Positions 1-11,663 of a stretch of 64,000 bases of DNA are shown here, piece after piece (the stretch's first letter is position 1; each line of letters begins with the position of its first letter). Origin of the DNA: Ehretia macrophylla (Eukaryota; Streptophyta; Magnoliopsida; Boraginales; Ehretiaceae); NCBI GenBank assembly GCA_037974665.1, contig CM075771.1:43446425-43510424 (forward strand). Reading direction: 5' to 3'. The notes below the pieces were generated by a model, which saw nothing but the letters and a program-made list of their open reading frames with translations, was not told the DNA's origin and did no database searches. The translations under genes were made by a program, and so were the position numbers.

Positions 1-438
1 AGTGTCTATCACAGGCTTATGAAGTATTAGGTAAAAGGATAAGTGAAGTGAATCTATCCAATTTTAAGCAGGTACTCACTGGTAAGCTAAGATCAACAGG
101 TACTTTTGTAACAAGGATTGACACATAAACGAGACATAGTTGCTATGCTAGGTGTTAATCAAACGAGACTTAAGATAAATAGTAGACATTTCAATTGGTG
201 ATAAATAGTAATCTTAGTTGGAATCAAATTTGAGATTGAAAGTTTTGAGGCGTTTAGGAAATTAGGTCAAACTAAAGAGCCAATTACAGCCGTTATGCTG
301 CCGGTTTTCCGGAGAATTTTTGGAGTTCTAGGCTAACGTTAAGTGTTAAACCTTAATGAACGATTAGGTACGTGAAATGATATGAATGTTTAGATCATAC
401 CCTAGTCTAATCTCTATAGGTCGGGTTGGGGCGTGACA
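1..438 (+). mobile_element. Element E: 3' end of a plus-strand Ty3/gypsy LTR
   Basis: The sequence runs parallel to 57671-58108, the end of element G's 5' LTR, and ends in the same GGGCGTGACA terminus. At 439 the sequence changes to LTR of element C in the opposite orientation (matching about 28150 onward), so E was inserted into C's 3' LTR. The five bases after the terminus, CCGAG, would be the target-site duplication, but the other copy lies left of the window. Whether E is a solo LTR or a full element cannot be seen. Confidence 0.85.
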
Positions 439-1017
439 CCGAGAATGTGGAGCATGGTGTTTATAAAATAATGCTTTGGTTTCATTTTTTTTTTTTTTGC
501 ATTGTGTCATAACTTGTCTAAGTTTGATTTTGAAATTGCAAAGCATACACAAAACTCTTCACATGGTCGGCCAAGGCTTGCTCAAATCTGAATTTTTTGT
601 CTTGGTTGAGGCTTATTTTATTGCATGTGCTTGGAATATGCAAAAGAACTAAGAATAAAGAATAAGAATGTTTAGCTTTTGGTGAAGTTTTATCCTCTAC
701 TGCATTGACTTAGCATTTTAATATTAGTTAGTGGAGTTTGTAGGATTATTCTAGTCTAGTGTTTCGTGTAGGATGTTTCCTTGATTAGCGTGTAGACACG
801 TTTTCCTAGGTCTAGGCACACACTACGAGGTAGGGCACAAACTACGAGACAAACGCACGTTTTTCAAGTAAATGCACGCAACCCTAAATGAATGCACGTA
901 ATTTGATGCAAGGCACATAAAATGAGACACGACTCTTAAATCTAGGTCAAGGCATGCAATTCTAGGTTAGGGCACACGAAACGAGGTATCACACGTAAAT
1001 CGAGGTCAGGCCTCACA
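439..1017 (-). repeat. Element C 3' LTR, U3-side portion
   Basis: This stretch matches 28148-28718 of C's 5' LTR in the same orientation and ends in CCTCACA, the reverse complement of the family's TGTGAGG start. The rest of the LTR lies beyond element E, outside the window. The part from about 790 to 1010 is the degenerate U3 short-repeat zone described for element A at 4990-5400. Confidence 0.88.
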
Positions 1018-1053
1018 TCCTCCCCTCCTTAAAAGAATTTCATCCCGAAATTC
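1018..1053 (-). promoter_or_regulatory. Element C polypurine tract and adjacent inverted repeat
   Basis: On the minus strand a 13-base purine tract, AAGGAGGGGAGGA (1018-1030), abuts the 3' LTR and would prime plus-strand DNA synthesis. Just upstream (1035-1053) lies the family's 8-bp inverted repeat with a 3-base spacer, here with one changed arm position relative to A and G. Confidence 0.8.
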
Positions 1054-3485
1054 AATATTACCTTTGAAATAATGCTGGATACTGTTGCTCCATCTGGTCT
1101 CGCCTTTCCCACGTTGCTTCTTCAACTCCATGGTGATCCCACAGCACCTTCACCATCGGTATAGATTTGTTGCGCAACTCCTGATCTTGCTGGTCTAGGA
1201 TCGAACAAGTTATCCCGAAGCTGCAACAGCTCTGGCTCCAAGATATGCGATGGATCAGGGTGATACTTCCGTAGCATTAAAACATGAAAGACGTCGTGAA
1301 TATTGGAAAGGTTTTGGGGTAGTTCCAGACGATATGCCAATTTGCCAACCTTCTCAATTATCCCAAATGGTCCTATTAACCTCGGGCTCAACTTCCCACC
1401 CTTGCCATGTTTAATCAATCCCCTCCGAGGTGATATCTTCAAGAACACCTTGTCACCGACCTCAAACTCTAGATTCCGTCTCCATCGGTCAGCGTAACGT
1501 TTCTGCCTACTTTAGGCGGTAAGCATCCATTTCCGGATGAGGTGGACATTATCAACAGTCTTCATAAGTTCAGGTAGAAGGGTCGTGTCAAAAGTCTTCG
1601 TCTTACCTACTTCATCCCAGTAAATTGGGGATCGACACTTACGTCCATACAATGCCTCAAATGGGGCCATCCCGATAGTGGCCTGATAACTGTTATTATA
1701 AGCGAACTCCACTAGAGGCAGATATTTTTTCCAACCTTTTCCGAAGTCTAGAACACACGCCCTTAGCATATCCTCTAGAATCTGAATAGTTCTCTCAGAT
1801 TGTCCATTAGTCTGAGGGTGATAAGTCGTGCTGAAACTCAACTTCATTCCCAAAGCTTCTTGCAATCTCTTCCAAAATCGGGAAGTAAAACGAGGATCCC
1901 TATCTAATACAATACTCACAGGCATCGCGTAAAACCTTACAATATCCGCCACATACATATCTCCCAGTTTCTCAGGACTATCCTCCTTGTTCATCGGTAA
2001 GAAGTGTGCTGACTTAGTCAATCTATCCACTATGATCCAAACGACATCATGACCCTTTTGTGATTTACGCAAATCCATGACAAAATCCATAGTTATGTGT
2101 TCCCATTTCCATTGAGGAATTTCTAACGGCTGAAGTAAATCTGCTGGTCGTTGATGTTTTGCTTTGACTCTCTGGCAAGTCAAACACCGTGCCACAAATT
2201 CCGCGATCTCCATCTTCATGTTATTCCACCAATAGTGTTGCTTCAAATCCCGGTACATCTTTGTTCCACCGGGGTGAATAGTGTATCTTGAATTATGGGC
2301 TTCTTCAAGAATCTTCTTTTTCAGCTCTGGCTTATTAGGAACACAAATTCGATTCTTGAACCTCTAAATACCATCATTATGAAACTTGAAATCTGTGTTG
2401 CTTTCTTTAATCTTCTGAAATTGTTGGTCCTTCTGTTGAGCCTCTCGTAATTCAGACAACAAGGTCGACTGAACTTGTGTAGTGACAAAAAGTATCCCTT
2501 TTTGAGTCAATTGTGGATTCCACAAAAATGCTTCCTCTAACAATTTATGCACCTTAACTTCCAATTTTGCCATGCTCGCTTTCCGACTTAAGGCATCTGC
2601 AACTACATTTGCTTTACCGGGCACATAATTGATTGTGCAGTTATAATCATTCAAAAGCTCTATCCACCGTCTTTGCCTCATGTTCAACTCTTTTTGTGAG
2701 AACAAGTACTTCAAGCTCTTGTGATTAGTAACACCTCAAACTTGTTACCCCACAGATAGTGTCTCCATTTCTTGAGTGCAAACACAATAGTTGCTAACTC
2801 CAAATCATGCGTTGGGTAATTCAATTCATACGGTTTCGGTTTCCTAGAGGCATACACAATCACTCTACCATTTTGCATCAACACACAACCCAGTCCTTCC
2901 TTCGAAGCATCGCTATAGATTACAAAACCTTGACTCCCTTCAGGCAATGCAAGAACAGGTGCGGTAGTCAATCTTTTCTTCAATTCTTGTAGCTCGGCTG
3001 GTGCCGTATGATAGGGAGCTTTAGATATCGGTTGGGTGCCAGGCAGTAATTCTATTACAAACTCGATCCGGGGGTAAACCGGGCATTTCTTCTGGAAACA
3101 CATCTGCATAATCTTTAATCACTGGCATCTCCTCCAACTTAGCTTTGTCCGATGGCTTGTTGATGAGGTAAGCTAAGTATCCACTACACCCTTTTCTCAA
3201 GGACTTCACTGCTTTCGTAGATGAAATGATGGAACTCCCAATGAAGTCTCTTCGACCCATTACCTCCAATATTGGTTGACCAGGTATCTGGAATGTTACA
3301 ATCTTCGTCCGGCAATCTAGTTGGGCATGATGCTTTGCCAACCAGTCCATCCGTAAGATGACTTCATAGTCTTGAAAGGGTAACACTATAAGATTGGCTG
3401 AGAATTCCCTATCCATAATTTGGATTTTACATGCATTACAAGCTGAGCTAGTAACAAGTTTAAAACCCATCGGAGTACCAACTTC
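1054..3485 (-). pseudogene. Element C pol remnant: protease region, RNase H, integrase, chromodomain-like tail
   Basis: Read on the minus strand, recognisable parts in order are: a retropepsin-region segment with VILRMDWLAKHHAQLDCRTK (about 3390-3310), RNase H with [13 protein letters not shown] and [13 protein letters not shown] (about 2930-2790), a zinc-binding integrase N-terminus with CLTCQRVK (about 2190-2165), an integrase core with MDFVMDL, DRDPRFTSRFW and YHPQTNGQSERTIQ (about 2090-1780), and an integrase C-terminus leading to a chromodomain-like VKVLWDHHGVEEATWE (about 1155-1100). This is the polyprotein of a Ty3/gypsy chromovirus, here incomplete and broken in several places. It continues at 24312 on the far side of element B. 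Confidence 0.88.
3481..3485. repeat. Target-site duplication of element B, left copy (ACTTC)
   Basis: ACTTC directly precedes B's outer terminus TGTCACG. The partner at 24312-24316 is ATTTC, one base different. Element G keeps the undisturbed order of the flanking pol sequence at about 59640-59670, which supports a simple insertion. Confidence 0.85.
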
Positions 3486-4977
3486 TGTCACGCCCCAACC
3501 CGACCTATAGAGGTTAGACTAGGGTGTGATCTAAACGTTCATATCATTTCACATACTTAATCGTTCATTAAGGTTTAACGCTTAACGTTAGCCTAGAACT
3601 CCAAATTTTTCGAAAAATCGCAGCATAACGGTTGTAATTGGCTCCTTAGTTTGACCTAATTTCTAAACGCCTCAATTATTCCAATCATTAATCCAATTCC
3701 ATTAAGGACTCCTATTTTGTCACCAACTGATTTGCCTACTAGTTTATCGTGAAGGTCTCGTTTGGTTAATAAGCCTAACATGATAACTATGTCCTGTTTA
3801 TTTGTCAATTTCCTATCATGCAAGTACCTATTATCCTTTAGCTTGTGCATGATCACTAGGTGAGATTAAGTAGAGTTACATTATTTACTTCTTCACTTAG
3901 CGGTTCAAATGCCAACGATAACTACCAATTAAATGACGAAAGTAAATGACCAAATAAAGAGTTCGTCCGGCTACAATCAGTACAAGCCAAAATTAGACCC
4001 AAATTACAACGGGGTCATTTACATCAATAAAATGAACAGTTTGCAATCAAACACAATATCCATATAGTGACCACTTTCAGGCAAAGCACAAAAACACGTA
4101 GTCACTAAAAAGGAATCATCAACAAACATATTTACTTCGGGTACTTGTTCCAAGTCTGTTGCACCTGTGACAAAAAAGAGGGTGAGTCATTATGAACTCA
4201 ATGAGGGGGAACGAGAAATAAGTTTTGAAACTCATTTTTCCGGTTCAACTTATGAAAAATCCTTTTTGCAAGCATGAATATGTCACAAGTAAGTACATAA
4301 CGTAATGTAAAGTAAAGGAACACAATTACCAGTCTTTCCTCCCCGAGGTCCTCTAGAAACCAAGCGAGAGTACTTATACATATAGAAAACGGATACGGTG
4401 AGCTTTTGCTCTCAGTTGTTGTGGCCGACTTCAAATCATCCCCTTAACACGCCAAGTAGGTGTACTCCGAATGTACCCCAAAATCCTACGACCCAACTCT
4501 CCGAGGGAGTCCAGCCCCCAAGCGAGAGAGGGAATTGGACCATGGTAGTCACGGTTGCACTGGCAAGCCCGATGCTACCCGGTGTGCGTGAACGCTACCA
4601 TGCTAGAATGAAAGGCTGCAACCTTGTATGCAATGCACATTTATGACATTTAATATATCACATTAGGAGGACAACAAAGTAAGTTGCCTCCGGACAGTCA
4701 TAAGATTGTACATTGACAAGTAAGCAAGCGAGGCACGATAAGACAAGTAATTTCACTTGAAAGGCATATGGAGTTATATGAACATTAAACGGGCAGCCAT
4801 ATAATGCATGTAAGACAAGTCATATAACTCATTACAACGTTCACGTAATCAAATAATAAGATTATTCAACATGCAACAACATATACGTGGGCTCAGATGC
4901 AAGAAAGGCCTATTTGTCAACATGCAACGATCAAAATCACATTTACCGCTATAAGGGCAACTACGGGCAGCCTACTA
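3486..4977 (-). repeat. Element B 3' LTR, outer part
   Basis: It matches 20640-22083 of the right LTR. It holds the LTR terminus TGTCACGCCCC, the GC-richer mid-LTR block around 4430-4640 shared by all LTRs here, and a version of the 14-bp palindrome (about 4614-4628) with one arm position changed. The match stops at 4977, where element A enters, and resumes at 15500. Confidence 0.9.
4973..4977. repeat. Target-site duplication of element A, left copy (TACTA)
   Basis: TACTA occurs immediately before A's TGTGAGG start and again immediately after its end (15500-15504). The empty site is preserved as CCTACTAAGC at about 22081-22090 in B's other LTR. Confidence 0.96.
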
Positions 4978-4989
4978 TGTGAGGCCCGA

Positions 4990-5400
4990 CCCCGAATAAT
5001 GTGCCTTATCTCGATTTGCGTGCCACAGACCCTTAATTATATGACCGACCTTGGATTACGTGTCCTATCTTGGTTTTCGTGCATACCTCGTCGTACGTGC
5101 CTTGACCTAGAATAGTGTGCCCTAATCCCCGACTCACGTTCGGTACCTAGAAATACGTGCCCTGACCTCGATATACGTGTGTTATCTCGTTTTGTGTGCC
5201 CTAACCTTGAACTGCGTACCTTAACCTAGGTTTAAGAGTCGTACCTTGATTTGTGTGCCTTGCATTGGTTTACGTGCCTTGCATTGGTTTACGTGCATGC
5301 ATATAGGGTTACGTGCGTTTACTTGAAAAACGTGCGTTCGTCTCGTAGTTCGTGTCCTACCTCGAAGTGCGTGCCCTAAACTTAAGAAAGCGTGTCTTCA
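4990..5400 (+). repeat. Degenerate short-repeat array in U3, rich in ACGTG cores
   Basis: About 17 imperfect units of roughly 20-26 bp follow the pattern CGTGCC-YTRACCT-GR-TTA. Many contain ACGTG, the core bound by plant bZIP factors in G-box/ABRE-type elements. One unit around 5257-5300 is exactly doubled (TTGCATTGGTTTACGTGC). Matching arrays open the other LTRs: 11712-12125, and reversed at 790-1010, 17290-17735, 23870-24300 and 28510-28715; also 62945-63170. A regulatory role is inferred from position and repetition only. Confidence 0.7.
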
Positions 5401-5527
5401 CGCTAATTAAGAAAGCATCTTACACGAAGCACTAGACTATTAAACAATCCTACAAAATCCACTAACAATATAATAATCCAAATTCCTTTCACTAGAAGAC
5501 AAAAATGCATAAAAAACAAAACATTCT

Positions 5528-5551
5528 TTATTATTATTATTATTTTTTTTT
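5528..5551. repeat. TTA microsatellite with T run
   Basis: A short (TTA)n run passes into a T run. The copy in the 3' LTR (about 12249-12276) has a different T-run length, as expected of slippage. Confidence 0.85.
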
Positions 5552-6483
5552 CCATTATTCTTTTTGCACTTCAAAATACAATTAGAATAATGCTTAAGAT
5601 GACACAATTTCAGCCAATTCAATAGCTTTGACCGACCACTAGGAGCATTGTTTTAGCAATTGTATATTTTATTCATAATCTTAGTCAAACACTTAGCATA
5701 AGCCATTAAAATAATTGCTCAATTCCCCTCAATTTCTCACCATAACCGACCAGCCTTTGTATATTCCAAGCACATAGAATATAATAATGCTCAAAACAAA
5801 CAAAATTCAGATTGTAACATTGCTTTGGCCGACCATGTGATGCAAATTAACAAGCTTGCATAGTTTAAAATATTCCTAGACAAGCCTATGACAAAATGAA
5901 TAAAAAAATGAATCAAAACATACCTACCATGCTCCACTTTCTCGGTCAAAACACCCCAAGCATCTTCACATTCCAATAATGCACAATGACTAAGGAATTT
6001 TCAGAAATTGTAGAGCTCTTGGCCGACACATGCAATTAAAAACATCACCAAAGCATCTTTAACTTTATCTTTGCTTGCAAACCTTCTATCAAGCTTCCAT
6101 CTCCTCTCTCTCTCGACCTTAGTATTTTCATAGGCTCCCAAGTCTGAAAAATTTCTCCCCATAACACACAAGCATCTTCCAAAGCAAAGGAAAGCAAGAA
6201 AGAAGCTTCGTTGGTGCATTTTCAAGAACATTCTGCATCTACCTGGTTGTTTTGATAAGGTGAGGGTTCAAAACCTTTGGAAAACTCTTTAAAACTTCAC
6301 ATGCATGACCATGAATGTGTGTATTTGCTTCTGTGCTTGAGCTATGTGGTCGTTCATGAGTTTAAACAACCATGCATGGCAATAACTTGGCTTGAAAATG
6401 ATACTAGACAAAGTCAAAATTTGAGACTGCTTCTGACCCGTCTGTTCGAGGCAATTTTTGGTTAAGAAAATGATGTTGAAATT

Positions 6484-6905
6484 GCGTGAAAATCCCTACG
6501 TGACTAGTTTGGCCAATTTTGAACACTTTTCGCAGAAATAAGCAAAGTCAAATTTTGGCTCTAAGGCCCTCAAAATGACAAAATCACGTAATATAGCTAA
6601 ATCTGGAAAGTTTCGAGAAAAAGGAAGCAGTTTGGCAGATTTACTGCCCGTGTGGAACGAGATGATTTTGACATAGCAAACGACATCTAAAATGCGTGAA
6701 AATTTGTTTACTGATATATTTTTGAGTTGTGGACATTTTTTCCAGAAATAGGCTTAGGCTAAAAATGAACCTAAGGACCTCAAAATCATGCAATATCGAA
6801 GGATAGGCAAATCTGGACAGTTTTGAGCAGTTCCACCATTTTGGCTATAACTAACGATCCAGAATCCAATTAATGCAAGGTTTGTTTCTGATTTTAGTTA
6901 ACTTC
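6484..6905 (+). repeat. Two related ~211-bp units inside the LTR
   Basis: GCGTGAAAAT recurs at 6484 and 6695. Each copy is followed in the same order by a GGCCAATTTTGAACA-like or GTGGACATTTT-like stretch, CAGAAATA-GC, TAAGG-CC-TCAAAAT and AAATCTGGA-AG. The units have diverged strongly. The same doubling can be seen, reversed, in the LTRs of B (about 15960-16290), C (about 27110-27450) and F (about 55740-56100), so it predates the split of the families. Confidence 0.7.
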
Positions 6906-7603
6906 ATAAGCTTTAATTTGATATATTATTCACTGAATTTGGAGTTCAATTGCCTGCCCAGTTGATTGTGAGAAAACAGCTTATTGCAGTTAGGGTTTCA
7001 ATTGACTATGTGCTTGGGAAAAACTTGTTGAACCTCTTTTGTGGTACTAATTACTTGGAATGGTAGTATTGGAATATTGTGTGGACTGTATTGAATGTTG
7101 AGGATGTTGAATGAGACGATGCATGACTTTGGAATGATGATTGAGTTGATTTAGGGTTTTGATCGCACGATTTTGCATGAAAAGCGAACCCTAATGACTA
7201 GGTACTCTTGTTAATTGTTAACCGGGGGTTATTGTGTGGAAAATGTACGTTGCGTGGGCTGCCCGTAAAATGTTTTATAGTTCCAAATGTGAGTAGGCCA
7301 TTGCATGCTGACAAATAAGCTTTTCTTGCACCCAAACCCCTTTGATATCCTCGCCTGTTGCATAAACTTATCACTTGATCCCGTGAGCTTCTTAATGAGT
7401 TATATGGCCTGTTTTACATGTGTTACATGGCTGCCCGTTTAATTTCCATATAACTCTATATGCCTTTCAAGTGAAAATTCCTGTCTTATCGTGCCCTGCT
7501 TGTTTATCTGTCAATGTGCAATCTTATGACTCTCCGGAGGCGACCTACTTTGTTGTCCTCCTTCTGTGATATATATTACCTGTCATAAATGTGCATTGCA
7601 TAC

Positions 7604-7617
7604 AAGGTTGCAACCTT
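7604..7617. other. Conserved 14-bp perfect palindrome AAGGTTGCAACCTT
   Basis: A perfect dyad lies at the start of the GC-richer block shared by all LTRs in the window. Identical copies are at 14329-14342 (A, 3' LTR), 26316-26329 (C), 55023-55036 (F) and 56936-56949 (G). Its function is unknown; a protein-binding dyad or an RNA kissing or hairpin site are possibilities. Confidence 0.75.
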
Positions 7618-8785
7618 TCCTGTTGGCATGGTAGTGATCACGTACGCCGGGCGGCATCGGGCTTGCCGGTGATACCGTGACCACCATGGTCCCATTCCCT
7701 CTCTCGCTTAGGGGCTAGACTTCCTCGGAGAGTTGGGTCGTAGGATTTTGGGGTACATCCGGAGTACCCCCACCTGGTGTGTTTGGGGGATGATTTGAAG
7801 TCGGCCGCAACAATTGATCCTGGATCTGATCTGAGAGCAAAAGCTCACCGTATCCTTTCATTATATGTATAAGTACTCCCGCTTGGATCCTAGAGAACCT
7901 CGGGGAGGAAAGACTGGTATTCCTATTTCTGTATTTGTATTTCTGTACTTGTACTTCTATTGTATTCATGTTTGAAAAAGGGATTTTCATAAGTTTAACC
8001 GGAAAATGAGTTTCAAACTTAATTCTCGTTTCCCCCTCGCTGAGTTCATAAGGACTCACCCTCTTTTATCATTTCAGGTGAAGAAGAACAGGTACAGGAA
8101 CATGAGGATAATGTACCTAATGATGAACCCCTGGAGTGATTGCCTGTTATTGTTGTTTTGCATGAACGTGACTACTTGTGTATTTTGTGCTGCTTGAAGA
8201 CTATTTATCTTATGTTGCTTGTTGTTGCTAATGTAAAAGACCCCCGTTGTAATTTGGGGTCTAATTTTGGTTTGTACTTATATTAAGTAGACTGATACTA
8301 GACATACTATGATCGTTTTTGCTTTTATTATCACTAGTATCTATCATAGGTTATGATGCTTAGTTAAGGAATAGGCAAATGAACTTATCCAATCTCAACA
8401 GGTACTCGCTAATAAGCTATGATCAGTAGGTATATTTTGAAACGAGGATAAATGGATAAACGAGACATAGTATCATGCTAGGTTATAAATCAAACGGGAC
8501 GTCGAAATAACCAATAAGCAATTCAATTGATGATTAAATAGTAAAATTCTAGTCGGGAATGAACTTGAATTGAAAGTTCTGAGGCTGTTAGAAAATTTAG
8601 GTCAAAACAAAGAGCCCAATTACAGCCGTTATGCTGCCGGATTTCTGGAAAAATTTGGAGTCTACAATAAAACGTTAAGTGTTAAACCACCTAGAATGAT
8701 TAAGAATGTGAAAGGACTTGAATGCTTAGATCACACCCTAGTCTAACCTTTATAGGCCGAGTTGGGGCGTGACACCTTAGAAGAA

Positions 8786-8797
8786 TGGTATCAGAGC
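8786..8797 (+). promoter_or_regulatory. Primer-binding site, initiator-Met tRNA type
   Basis: TGGTATCAGAGC, 11 bases after the 5' LTR end, matches the standard plant tRNA-iMet primer site that starts minus-strand DNA synthesis. Confidence 0.95.
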
Positions 8798-8827
8798 TTA
8801 GTTTACTAACTAGGCATTACTCGGATT

Positions 8828-8859
8828 CAACTCTCGGACCATGGGTAGAAGCCCTAAGG
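8828..8859 (+). promoter_or_regulatory. Leader block shared by coding and non-coding families
   Basis: A block of about 32 bases containing CTCGGACCATGGGTAGAAGC follows the primer site. It recurs almost unchanged at 58154-58185 (G) and reversed at 20552-20585 (B), about 25797-25828 (C) and 53868-53899 (F). The flanking leader is much less conserved. It holds a start codon in a favourable ACCATGG context in A, C, F and G. Candidate roles are an RNA packaging or dimerisation signal or a short upstream reading frame; none is shown by the sequence. Confidence 0.7.
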
Positions 8860-9237
8860 TAATTATGATGTCTTGTTTATATGTGTTAATGTGTGCTAAT
8901 GTGCTTTAATTGCTTTGAGAATTGAATACTATGTGCCTTTGTGGACTATATGTATTATGTGTCATGCACACCGACACGTTAGTGCCCTCAATAATGCATG
9001 CATGCTTTTATACTCCTTTCTTGATACATGTGCATGTTATATAACCATGAATGACTGTTTATATGCATAGATAGTTAGGATTAGAACTTTCAGGGAAGTG
9101 AATTCATGCAGGAAGAACGAAAAGTCTCGATTAGAGATTTCTGGCATCTTCACAGGTACTCGATGGATAGTAGGTATTATTGGATATGCATATGTATAAA
9201 ATGCGTAGCACGAGAATAATTGTTAAGGTAAAGTTTC

Positions 9238-9260
9238 TTATTATTATTATTATTATTATT
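9238..9260. repeat. TTA microsatellite
   Basis: A run of about seven to eight TTA units lies within A's internal domain, ending in a short T run. Confidence 0.9.
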
Positions 9261-11663
9261 TTTGGAATACCTATACCTGTGATTAAGTTGTCAATTTTAT
9301 AGCTATGAAGTTATTGTTTCCGTTAAACCGTTCTTCTTATTGTGGTTCAAGTATAAAGTTTGAAGACACACTACTTCCTTAGATATAAGGGTATACTATT
9401 AAATATGTAGAGTAGTATATATTCTCATGTGTTGATAGTGGAAGTTGACTTGGAGGTTTCTTTGAATCCATTTCTCACATCTTAAAATTGGCTTGATAGG
9501 CTATCTAAGAAGTTGGCAAAATGCTCGTACGATCGAATCCTTACTTGATTGGAATTAAGCATTGATGAATTTGATATGGTGTATACTAGCGAGTTTCAAG
9601 TTCACTAAATGTTGAGATCATAACCTAGAAATTAAAAGATGAATTCGTGGAAGTTGACGATAGTTACTTTTAGGGGTTAGATTATTGAGACATGGATAGT
9701 GTATTTGAGTGACTTAGTAATGGATAACCTCAAGACATGTAGGCAACTCTGGAGACTAAGTTTAACCAGGTTGATGAATCTTTAGTATAACAAGATATAA
9801 GAATGTTGGAATCGAGGAATTTACGTAGCTAGAACTCGTGTTCGGAAAATTACACCTAAAATGTTAGGTCGGATAGAAGTTTAAGGAATTGAATTATGCA
9901 TTAAATGACTAACGTTACTAAAGGTCCTAAGTTGGATATTTATGATATTAAGAAACACGGTATTAGTTTGGTGTCCCTCGAACTTAGCTGTAAATACACA
10001 AGTAAGTCATTCTAAGCTCTCGTTATTTGGATATCCTAGAGGATATTAGGAAGCATATATCCCTAAGTAACACCGATGGACCTATTATATAAACCATGGA
10101 AATGATATTAAACATTTGGTTGCCAAGTGGAGTTGTTAGGGTATGATTTGAAATCCTAAATAGCTAATAGTGAGTATGCATGATGATTCATGGTGAACCC
10201 TAGGACCTAAGGTCGATGAGTCTTGATGATCTTAGCTAGTTGAACATGTAAACGAAGAAAGTAAGATAGAGATGAATCAGAGTCATGATGACCCAAGGGA
10301 CTATTGTTAGACCACCGTATCTATGTGCACCATTTTACTTCTAGAAACTAGCTGTTGGAGACTTCGAATTGTGGTCATCGAATAAGAGGGGTGAATTTTG
10401 TAGTGATAGTTAAATAAGTAATTGATTACTTTTGAAGTTCTATTAGGTTATGTTGAAGAATGCCTAGTGGTCATAATTCTTATGTTGACACGGCCTTGAA
10501 GTTATTTTGTGTAACAAGCTACTTGGATTAGTATGGTAAGTGTCTTATGAGCTAGATCATTTCGGTACCCATTTATAGTCCTAGGATTGTTGTTGTACGA
10601 CCGGTAACCTGGTAGAGCATTGATATCACTTACATGGCGATGAACCCAGCTTAGTAACATTAATGTCGAAGATATATTGGCGGGCATTAAGTATTCGAAG
10701 GAATGACTAGGTCGCTAAATGGGTAGGACCATTGTCTTCTTAAGTATGACGTAACCTTGGATTGAGGTGAGTGGAATTTATTTGAGGTTGAAACTAATCG
10801 CCTTAGGAGTTTTGGATAAGATTAAAAGAAAATTCTGAAGTTTCGCGACTTGAAGATAGAGATTCGAATAAGGAAATAAATTGTGGATCACAAGCTGATG
10901 AATTTTACTTGTAAGAGTTGAACTAGTACTACATGATTAGTTACTCATGCAATTTCAATGGCAATTTGTTGGTGGTACTTAATAAACCTTAGAGTTTGAG
11001 TTTCATGAACCTCAACAGTCTTTCTCCTTGATTTCGGGCATGAAGGTTAACGAAGCTGGGAAAGGATGTTAGTGAATAAGAGCCTATGATCGGGAGACTA
11101 GTCATTAGAAAATTTGCTAATCTAATGTACCTGCGAGATAAAAAGGGCTATAATACCATCGATAGATGACGATTTGAGATGGATCAGTTTGTTTGGAGAG
11201 TTTTTCCTGAAAATAGAGTCGTATTGTGGAAACGATCCATAACACGTGTATGTCCTAGGTGTTAACAATTTTGAAGCTAGTTGATAGAATATGTAAATCT
11301 GATATAGATCTATCATCTTGAAATTAGCGTATGTCACCCTAGGATCATGGAATTATAGTGATATTCCTTTTGAGGTATGAATGCGAGATTGACACAACAT
11401 GAGTCATGATTTTGGAGTTACAGTTCTATTGTTAGAATACCGATGCAACTTTGATGACTATGTTTGAAGACTCTAACCTTAGTTAATGAACTTGACCTTA
11501 ATATCAAATGGAGAATAGAGTCGTTCAAAGAAAAGAACTATAAATGTAGAGGTCACACCGAACTAAAAGATTGGAGAAACATAGGAAGTGAATTGGTGGT
11601 GGTAAGAGATCGCCAAACACGGGATGAACCGGAGTAGAAAGAATCACCTCAATAGGCAAGAAT

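Larger units (their letters stand above)
4978..8774 (+). repeat. Element A 5' LTR (3,797 bp)
   Basis: Starts TGTGAGGCCCGACC and ends GGGGCGTGACA, giving the usual TG...CA ends. In order it contains a degenerate U3 short-repeat array (4990-5400), an A/T-rich part with a TTA run, two related 211-bp units (6484 to about 6905), a GC-richer conserved block (about 7600-7870) with a 14-bp palindrome, and the conserved 3' end. I cannot place the transcription start or poly(A) site from sequence alone. Several open frames up to 114 codons exist on either strand, none resembling a known protein. Confidence 0.95.

Noticed and set aside
2807-2992. Plus-strand frames opposite C's pol, and minus-strand frames opposite G's gag (58372-58929)
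   Set aside because: They are shadows of the real coding strand of the chromovirus remnants.
4398-4646. 82-codon frame in the GC-richer block of B's LTR as a small gene
   Set aside because: The block is shared by all LTRs but the frame is not kept among them.
5440-5622. tRNA or small RNA genes in A/T-rich LTR parts
   Set aside because: No cloverleaf, A/B box pair or T-run terminator arrangement could be supported.
7715-8059. 114-codon minus-strand frame in A's LTR, repeated at 14440-14784
   Set aside because: Its conservation is explained by the two LTRs being copies of one sequence. It is antisense to the element and has no known domain.
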